From Dehalococcoidia bacterium (GTDB lineage: Bacteria; Chloroflexota; Dehalococcoidia; SHYB01), in the NCBI GenBank assembly GCA_009693015.1, contig SHYB01000022.1, positions 1-34,861 of the forward strand: a DNA stretch of 34,861 bases, written 5' to 3'. Numbering within the stretch: the first letter of the stretch is position 1; every line of letters begins with the position of its first letter. The notes under the pieces are model-generated. The model did no database searches. It saw nothing but the letters and a program-made list of their open reading frames with translations, and was not told the DNA's origin. Positions 29,812 through 34,861 of the stretch are shown one piece after another. A program made the translations under genes and the position numbers.

Positions 29812-31182
29812 CTACGAAACCTTCATGCGGTGAGCGTACTCTCTCTCCACTGCCTCTTGCGTTGGATACCACCCCGGCCGCGGGTAGCCCGCCGGCGCCG
29901 CGTGCGTGAACATCTTCGGCGCGATCCCGTACATACGCCTCGCGTTGTCCCCCATTAGCAACGCCTGCGTCTCCTCCGGCACACCCCGCTCCTGCATCTT
30001 CCCTATCGCCGTCCACGCATCCGCGCCGTCGTGGTGGTACACGTCCGACGACCATATCCCCAGGCGCTGGAAGTACTCGTGCTGCCGGTACACCTCTGCC
30101 TCATCGCCCTCAAACGCGATGAAGCATTGGCGGCGGAACGCCTCGCTAGGCAGGCTCATGCCGCCCGCGCCCCTTGCGGCCCTGCTTGAGCGGCGATCTG
30201 CCCCGTATAGCCGTGCCGCCCGGTCGGCCTCGTCCAGCAGCATGGGCAGCCATGATGCGTTGCTCTCCATCATCGCCATCGCCACCTTCGGGTGGCGGTC
30301 GAGGAACCCCGAAAGCAGCACGCCCGTCAGCCACGTCATCGCCTCATGGTAAAAGCCCAGCGCCTGCGATGCCCCTCCCATCTGCTTGCGGCTGATCGTG
30401 CGGTCCTGAAATTGGCCGGGACTCCACTGCTGCCCCGTCGGGTTCGGCAACTCCCGCGTAGACAGCGAGTGCATCCCCACGACCAGGCCCGTCTCCTCAA
30501 ACGTGTTCCACACCGTCTCATGCGCCGCCTGGTTGGGGTACCCGCCCTGCACGTCCACCGCGCGCACTGCCGCCACCCGGAACCCCCGCTTGGCGATGCG
30601 TCGCAGCTCCTCCGCCGCAAGCACCGGGTTCTGGATCGGCAGCGCCCCGCAGGGGAACAGCCGCTCCGGGGCCACGGCGCACCAGTCCCACGCCCAATCG
30701 TTATACGCCCGCGCCATCAGCGCCGCCGCGCGGTGGTTCTCAATAAACAGAAAGCTGGAAAACATCATCAGCGGGATCACCATCACCTGGTCAATCCCCT
30801 GCTGGTCCATGTCCTTGATCCGCGAAAGCCCGTCACGCGCGCCCTTCTGCTCCACGTACTCGATCTGCTCGTGCGTCAGCGGCGCCGACCGCAGCTTGCG
30901 AATGATCTGCTTCGTCACCCCTGGCCCCGCCAATTCTCCCGCCGCAGGCGTGCGGCCGTCCGGCGGCGCCGCGTAAAACCCAAACGTCAGGCCGATGCGA
31001 CCGTGGCTGAAGGCGTCGTACGTGAGGCGCTTGCCGTTGAGGATCAGCCACTGGTCCTTGGGCCAGAACCAGGGCCGCACCTCATCCTGCTCCCTCTTCG
31101 TGAGATAGTCCCAGATCGCCGTGGCCTCCGTCACATGCGAATCGCAATCGAACACCGGGTATCGCTTGGTGAGGAGCGGCAT
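29812..31182 (-). CDS. ACMSD-type amidohydrolase (amidohydrolase 2 family), long form
   Basis: A 456-residue TIM-barrel protein. The N-terminal metal motif is VFDCDSHVTEATAIWDYL (Asp14/His16 take the place of the HxH). Later landmarks: MDQQGIDQVMVIPLMMFSSF, MARAYNDWAWDWCAVAPERL, VVGMHSLSTRELPNPTG, HPKVAMAMMESNASWLPMLL, and WSSDVYHHDGADAW, whose Asp fits the catalytic position. Enzymes of this family decarboxylate or hydrolyse aromatic and cyclic acids (for example aminocarboxymuconate semialdehyde decarboxylase). The later GDNARRMYGI is the common C-terminal end of the family. ATG 31182 has AAGGAGG eight bases upstream. First gene of a two-gene operon with the third cyclase. Confidence 0.86.
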   Translation of the reverse strand: MPLLTKRYPVFDCDSHVTEATAIWDYLTKREQDEVRPWFWPKDQWLILNGKRLTYDAFSHGRIGLTFGFYAAPPDGRTPAAGELAGPGVTKQIIRKLRSAPLTHEQIEYVEQKGARDGLSRIKDMDQQGIDQVMVIPLMMFSSFLFIENHRAAALMARAYNDWAWDWCAVAPERLFPCGALPIQNPVLAAEELRRIAKRGFRVAAVRAVDVQGGYPNQAAHETVWNTFEETGLVVGMHSLSTRELPNPTGQQWSPGQFQDRTISRKQMGGASQALGFYHEAMTWLTGVLLSGFLDRHPKVAMAMMESNASWLPMLLDEADRAARLYGADRRSSRAARGAGGMSLPSEAFRRQCFIAFEGDEAEVYRQHEYFQRLGIWSSDVYHHDGADAWTAIGKMQERGVPEETQALLMGDNARRMYGIAPKMFTHAAPAGYPRPGWYPTQEAVEREYAHRMKVS

Positions 31183-31369
31183 GCGACGGCCTCCTTCTAA
31201 TAACGCGGACAACCCACGCTGGTGGGAGCAGCCCACGCTGACCTTGTGCCCCGTGCCACGCACGCCGCCCTGCGCTATGGCTGGCATTCTAGCATGGGGC
31301 GCTACCCCTGCCGCCCCCAATGCCCGCCCATGCTGTAGGATGAGCCATCCTGGCCCCATGGAGGCAGTC

Positions 31370-31753
31370 ATGCCCAAGGGAATCTATCTCATATTCACCG
31401 AGTGCACCGACCCATCCAGGGAGGAGGAGTTCAACCGCTGGTACAGCCGCACGCACCTGCCCGATCTCTCGGCGGCGCAGGGCTGGGTGCGATCGCGCCG
31501 CTTCGTCAACCTGCGCCCCAACGATGGGCCGTCAGCCTACCTCGCGGCGTATGAGTTCGATAGCCCTGACATCGAGGCATCCATCGCTGACCAGCGCAGC
31601 ATCGCCCGCGAGACAGTGACACAGGGCAGGCACATAGACTGCTTGCGGGCAGTGCGCCTCTCCGCCTTTCAGGAGATAGACCCCCGCGCCCACCCGCCCT
31701 TGGAGCGCCTGGACTATCCGCGAGTGCGTGAGGCGCCCCCAGGCCAGCGCTAG
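31370..31753 (+). CDS. Small dimeric alpha/beta-barrel (EthD-like) protein
   Basis: A 127-residue protein starting MPKGIYLIFTECTDPSREEE, then FNRWYSRTHLPDLSAAQGWV and SRRFVN. The W-Y-x-x-x-H-L-P-D pattern with a following small-residue turn is typical of EthD-like and related ferredoxin-fold dimers that accompany degradation pathways. A catalytic role is not certain; some relatives aid oxygenases or act on lactones. ATG 31370 has GGAGG five bases upstream. The gene stands alone on the plus strand between two minus-strand operons. The longer frame from 31121 would overlap the divergent amidohydrolase and is not supported. Confidence 0.72.
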   Translation: MPKGIYLIFTECTDPSREEEFNRWYSRTHLPDLSAAQGWVRSRRFVNLRPNDGPSAYLAAYEFDSPDIEASIADQRSIARETVTQGRHIDCLRAVRLSAFQEIDPRAHPPLERLDYPRVREAPPGQR

Positions 31754-31784
31754 CTGTGCCCCACCCGCGCTCCCGCCGCCTGGA

Positions 31785-32042
31785 CTAGCCGCCGGCCGTG
31801 TGTCCAGCCTGCTCTGTCACCCACATGCACGTCACCGTTCCCGTGATGCCGGCAATAGTCCGAATCTTTTGCCGGACAACGGACGTGATGTCCTCCACCG
31901 TGCCCCCTTCCAGCTCCAAGATCACGTCATACGGGCCGATCACTTCCCGCACCAGCGCTCCCTTGATCGCCAGCAACCGCTTGATCACCTCCTGCGTCCT
32001 CACCGGTTCGATATTCAGCAACACGTACGCGTTCGCGCTCAT
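31785..32042 (-). CDS. Stand-alone Lrp/AsnC effector-binding (RAM) domain protein
   Basis: An 85-residue protein, MSANAYVLLNIEPVRTQEVI followed by VREVIGPYDVILELEGGTVE and the C-terminal VTCMWVTEQAG. This is the ligand-sensing RAM domain of Lrp/AsnC regulators without the DNA-binding helix-turn-helix. Such proteins form ring-like oligomers and bind small molecules, mostly amino acids. GPYDVILELEGG is the usual core motif. ATG 32042 has AAGGAG seven bases upstream. It follows the amidohydrolase gene on the same strand (89-base gap), so it may sense the substrate or product of that enzyme, or modulate a full-length Lrp protein elsewhere. Confidence 0.85.
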   Translation of the reverse strand: MSANAYVLLNIEPVRTQEVIKRLLAIKGALVREVIGPYDVILELEGGTVEDITSVVRQKIRTIAGITGTVTCMWVTEQAGHTAGG

Positions 32043-32131
32043 ATCTCGCTCCTTGCCGCACCGCGCGCGGCCTCCGTATGCGTCTGCCATGCCAACCGCG
32101 TCCCCGTTGTACGACTGCAATGGTCAGGGAG

Positions 32132-33355
32132 TCAGGCCTTGGGCGGCACCACCGTCGTACCGAGTTCGCTTACCTTAGGGCCGATGCGTTGCGCCAGCGG
32201 ACCCAGCTTGAGCACATCGAACCCATACACCTTGGCTGCGTTCAACCCGCAGATCATGCGCACCTCGCGCTCCGGCACCCCGTCAAACATCCGCTGCGCC
32301 CGCTCGATGGATCGCGGCCACGTCCCCTCGATGTGCGGGTAGTCTGAACCCCACATCAGCTTCTCCAGGCCGATCGTGTGACGCATCGCCACCTCCGGCC
32401 TGCCCGAAGGCGGCGATGCCCCGATGTAGCACTGGCGCCGCCAATACTCGCTCGGCTTCAGCGCAAGGTGTTCCCGCACCGCCTCAGGGTTGCGGTCCGC
32501 CGCCAGGTAATCGCACAGCTCCAGCATGTACGGCACGCTGCCGCCGCCGGACTCCGTCGTCACCACCTTCATCTTGGGGTGCCGTTCCAACGCTCCCGAC
32601 CAGATCAGGAACCAGAAAACACGGTGCGCGTTCCAGTACGCTTCCATACTGGTGACCCATCGCGTCCCCGGAGACTCGCCGTAGCGCGGGTGCGGGCCGG
32701 ACGTATGGGTATGCACCGGCATCTCCAGCTCCTCGCACACCGCCCAGATCGCTTCATAGCGCGGGTGGTGCCAGAAGGCCTCGGGCTCGTCCGTCCAGAT
32801 GTACATGCTGGGCAGCATGATGCCACCGGTGAGGCCAGCCCTGCGGGCCCACTGCACCTCGTGCACCGCAGCCTCCACGTCATGCAGCGTGATCAGCGCC
32901 ACGCCCGCATGCCGGTGCCGCTCCGTGGCGCACAAGTCGGCCAGCCAGCGGTTGTAGGCGTGCGCCCCCGCCTGCTGCAGTTCCGGGGCCAGCTCCTCCC
33001 GCGGGCGCTGAAAGCCCACCCCGAACGGCGGGTAATTATTATTGGGGCCATCGGGAAAGATCACCTCGGCGGCGATTCCCTCCCTGTCCAGCTCTCGCGT
33101 CCGCGTTGCCGCGTCCCACGCCCCGGTAACGCCGCCGGAAGCCACCGCCGCATGCTCGTTGAACGCCTTACGCTTGGCCGCCCCCGCAATATCCGTCTTC
33201 GTTGCCGCCGGGTTCAGCCCGCGCGTCCGCACACCGGCGATCCACTCATCGAACGCCGCGCGGTGCTGCGCGTCCACGTACCCCCGGGCGATTTCCGGGG
33301 GCGGCCCCGCGTGGCAATCGGACGAAATCATCAGATAGCGCGATGCAGTATCCAT
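32132..33355 (-). CDS. ACMSD-type amidohydrolase (SDCHAG type), paralogue 1
   Basis: A 407-residue amidohydrolase 2 family protein starting MDTASRYLMISSDCHAGPPP, with Asp13 and His15 as the first metal-site residues. Further: TRTRELDREGIAAEVIFPDG, NRWLADLCATERHRHAGVAL, EPEAFWHHPRYEAIW, VHTHTSGPHPRYG, ESGGGSVPYML, YWRRQCYIGASPPSGR, and LMWGSDYPHIEGTWPRS, whose Asp is the usual catalytic residue. It is clearly paralogous to the protein encoded divergently from 33526. The family performs hydrolysis or non-oxidative decarboxylation of cyclic acids. ATG 33355 has GGAGG six bases upstream. Confidence 0.88.
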   Translation of the reverse strand: MDTASRYLMISSDCHAGPPPEIARGYVDAQHRAAFDEWIAGVRTRGLNPAATKTDIAGAAKRKAFNEHAAVASGGVTGAWDAATRTRELDREGIAAEVIFPDGPNNNYPPFGVGFQRPREELAPELQQAGAHAYNRWLADLCATERHRHAGVALITLHDVEAAVHEVQWARRAGLTGGIMLPSMYIWTDEPEAFWHHPRYEAIWAVCEELEMPVHTHTSGPHPRYGESPGTRWVTSMEAYWNAHRVFWFLIWSGALERHPKMKVVTTESGGGSVPYMLELCDYLAADRNPEAVREHLALKPSEYWRRQCYIGASPPSGRPEVAMRHTIGLEKLMWGSDYPHIEGTWPRSIERAQRMFDGVPEREVRMICGLNAAKVYGFDVLKLGPLAQRIGPKVSELGTTVVPPKA

Positions 33356-33381
33356 GCGCGTCCTCCAACTGAGATGACGGC

Positions 33382-33387
33382 ATTGTA
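33382..33387 (-). promoter_or_regulatory. Candidate -10 box of the minus-strand amidohydrolase
   Basis: TACAAT on the minus strand (5/6 to consensus), 26 bases before ATG 33355, in the gap of 170 bases between the two divergent amidohydrolase genes. No good -35 box is seen. Confidence 0.35.
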
Positions 33388-33439
33388 CTACGCGGTTGCC
33401 TCAGACCTGCTGGCCTGCCTTTCTGCGCCCTCCCCTCAT

Positions 33440-33469
33440 TTGACAGCGCCGCCAGCCCCGATGTATGAG
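33440..33469 (+). promoter_or_regulatory. Candidate sigma-70-type promoter of the plus-strand amidohydrolase
   Basis: A perfect TTGACA (33440-33445), 18-base spacer, and TATGAG (33464-33469; 4/6). It lies 56 bases before ATG 33526. The spacing and -35 box are the same as those of the candidate at 18474, suggesting a common promoter type for these genes. Confidence 0.5.
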
Positions 33470-33525
33470 TATCAGGCACACCCCGCATGTCCAGCACATC
33501 CTTCTTGGCAACATCGGAGGCCCTT

Positions 33526-34713
33526 ATGGATCGTCTGATGCTCGTCTCTTCCGACTGTCACGCCGGCGCCCCCTGGCGCGACTACCGCCCCTACGTCGAG
33601 TCCCGCCGCCGCGCCGACTTCGATTCCTGGCTGCAGCAAGCCGAGGCCTCCCAGGACCTCAGCAGCGGCATCAAGATCGACCCCCACGGCCGCCCGCGCC
33701 GCGCCGCGTGGAACAAAGAGAAGGCCGTGCGCGAAGGCGGCGTCAAAGGCGCATGGGACGCTGCCCTCCGCCACCGCGAGCTCGACCGCGAAGGCGTTGC
33801 TGCCGAGGTCATCTTTCCCGACGGCCAGAGCAAGAACCACCAGCCGTTCAGCGCCGTCTCTGGTGTGCGCACCACCCCCGAGCTTCGAGCCGCCGGCGCC
33901 CGCGCCTACAATCGCTGGCTCGCCGACTTTTGCTCCGATTCGCCCGAGCGTCACGCCGGCATGGCCGCCATCCCCACCCTCGATATCCCTGCCGCCGTCA
34001 AGGAAATACAGTGGGCGCGCAAGGCCGGTCTCCGCGGCATCGTCCTCTCCGGCATGGGCCTCTCCGCCCATGAGCCGGAGGCCTTCTGGCACCATCCCCG
34101 CTACGAGCCTATCTGGGCATCCGCCGCATCCCTCGCTCTGCCCGTGCACCTGCACCTCACGGGGGAGACCACCAACTACGGCGCGGACACCCCCGGCCTG
34201 CGCTGGATCAACAGCGCCGAGATCTTCTGGCTCTCCCGCCGGCCCACCTGGTTCATGATCTGGGGCGGCGTGCTTGAGCGTCACCCCACGCTCAAGTTCG
34301 TCAACACGGAAGCCGGCGGTAGCTGGGTGCCCAACACTCTGGAAACGCTCGACTATCTCTGGGAAGTGCGCAACCCTGATGAGGCGCGCAAGGTACTGCC
34401 CAAGCCCCCCAGCGACTACTGGCGCCGCCAGTGTTACATCGGCGCCTCGCCCCCCTCCGGCAGGTCTGACGTGGAGTTGCGAAAGACCATCGGCGTCGGC
34501 AACCTGATGTGGGGCTCTGACTATCCCCATCTGGAGGGCACCTGGCCCCACTCTCAGGAACGGCTCAAGGATATGTTTCGCGGCGTCCCCGCCAAGGACT
34601 GTCGTCGCATCCTCGGCGAAACGGCGATCGGCGTCTACGGCCTCGACCGCGCCAAGCTCCAGCCCATCGCCCAGAAAATCGGCCCCACCCTCGCCTCGGT
34701 CAACGCCGGCTAA
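33526..34713 (+). CDS. ACMSD-type amidohydrolase (SDCHAG type), paralogue 2
   Basis: A 395-residue protein closely related to the one encoded divergently from 33355. Starts MDRLMLVSSDCHAGAPWRDY (Asp10/His12). Shared stretches include RHRELDREGVAAEVIFPDGQ, NRWLADFCSDSPERHAGMAA, EPEAFWHHPRYEPIW, YWRRQCYIGASPPSGR and MWGSDYPHLEGTWPHS. The histidine pair after the fifth strand is present as HLHLTGE. Function: metal-dependent hydrolysis or decarboxylation of an unknown cyclic acid. I chose ATG 33526 because CGGAGG lies five bases upstream and the metal motif then has the family's normal distance from the N-terminus. ATG 33487 is in frame but adds non-family residues. Confidence 0.88.
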   Translation: MDRLMLVSSDCHAGAPWRDYRPYVESRRRADFDSWLQQAEASQDLSSGIKIDPHGRPRRAAWNKEKAVREGGVKGAWDAALRHRELDREGVAAEVIFPDGQSKNHQPFSAVSGVRTTPELRAAGARAYNRWLADFCSDSPERHAGMAAIPTLDIPAAVKEIQWARKAGLRGIVLSGMGLSAHEPEAFWHHPRYEPIWASAASLALPVHLHLTGETTNYGADTPGLRWINSAEIFWLSRRPTWFMIWGGVLERHPTLKFVNTEAGGSWVPNTLETLDYLWEVRNPDEARKVLPKPPSDYWRRQCYIGASPPSGRSDVELRKTIGVGNLMWGSDYPHLEGTWPHSQERLKDMFRGVPAKDCRRILGETAIGVYGLDRAKLQPIAQKIGPTLASVNAG

Positions 34714-34769
34714 TGCTTGGTTGCATACACAAAAGGACGCTTCTTGATGTTCCTGCTCCTCGGGTATGT

Positions 34770-34861
34770 CCAGAAAGGGGCAACGCCCCTTTCTGGCAAG
34801 GGTACAGGGGATGCGCCCCTGCCTTCTCGTACAACCTTTGCGGGCGGGTGGGTGGGAACAA
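34770..34861 (+). repeat. Double-hairpin plus G-quadruplex element, copy 3 (may run past window end)
   Basis: Hairpin 1: CCAGAAAGGGG (34770-34780) pairs perfectly over 11 bases with CCCCTTTCTGG (34786-34796); loop CAACG. Hairpin 2: CAGGGG (34805-34810) pairs with CCCCTG (34816-34821); loop ATGCG. Then the conserved TACAAC spacer and GGGCGGGTGGGTGGG (34842-34856), identical with copy 2, followed by AAC in both. The element begins 56 bases after the amidohydrolase stop and reaches the end of the window. The bases between (34714-34769) contain no gene that I can see. Confidence 0.7.

Noticed and set aside
31185-31369. Repeated CCCACGCTG and a small CCAC/GTGG stem between the amidohydrolase and EthD-like genes
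   Set aside because: Too short and imperfect to tell from chance at this GC content.
1-34861. tRNA, rRNA, CRISPR arrays, phage genes, toxin-antitoxin or defence islands
   Set aside because: I looked for them on both strands and found no supporting sequence.

Overview
High-GC bacterial DNA with tightly packed genes, no RNA genes and no CRISPR array that I can see. The gene set suggests an uncultivated Chloroflexota bacterium of the Dehalococcoidia/SAR202 kind: paralogous luciferase-like flavin oxidoreductases, CaiB/BaiF CoA-transferases, putative cyclases and ACMSD-type amidohydrolases, a DUF1800/DUF1501 Tat pair and an archaeal-type PEP carboxylase. The assignment is inference from gene content; no marker gene is present.

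Layout. 1-2269 (+): the 3' part of a thiamine-diphosphate (TPP) enzyme, then an alpha/beta-hydrolase-fold protein whose catalytic triad appears to be lost. 2341-3822 (-): an alpha-type NDP-forming acyl-CoA synthetase, with the 3' end of an IS3-family transposase just upstream (about 3871-4071). 4369-7238 (+): a copper operon, csoR-copZ-copA, preceded by a CsoR-like operator. 7361-10156 (+): a DUF1800-DUF1501 pair with Tat signals.

10261-17919 (+): first catabolic cassette: fused two-domain CoA-transferase, putative cyclase, D-aminoacylase-type amidohydrolase, second cyclase, luciferase-like oxidoreductase. 17916-18356 (-): a VOC (glyoxalase-fold) protein. 18572-24954 (+): second cassette: another fused CoA-transferase, a MenB/BadI-like crotonase, a second luciferase-like oxidoreductase, an isochorismatase-type hydrolase and a CapA-like protein. 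The two cassettes look like parallel routes in which a carboxylic acid is moved onto CoA, oxidised by a flavin/F420 enzyme, and opened by ring-cleaving or amide/lactone hydrolases. Substrates cannot be read from sequence.

25093-28204 (-): archaeal-type PEP carboxylase, the two subunits of a split TPP decarboxylase resembling sulfopyruvate/phosphonopyruvate decarboxylase, and a SnoaL-like protein. Upstream is a decayed receiver domain. 28808-34713: a third cyclase, three ACMSD-type amidohydrolases, a small EthD-like protein and a stand-alone Lrp/AsnC effector domain, on both strands.

Structures not explained by the genes: (i) an intergenic element made of two adjacent hairpins, present three times with matched changes in both stem arms, and followed in two copies by an identical four-run G-tract; (ii) N-terminal halves of both fused CoA-transferases that lack the catalytic Asp while the C-terminal halves keep it; (iii) small local duplications at two gene ends in the PEP carboxylase operon; (iv) a 21-bp perfect inverted repeat between convergent genes.
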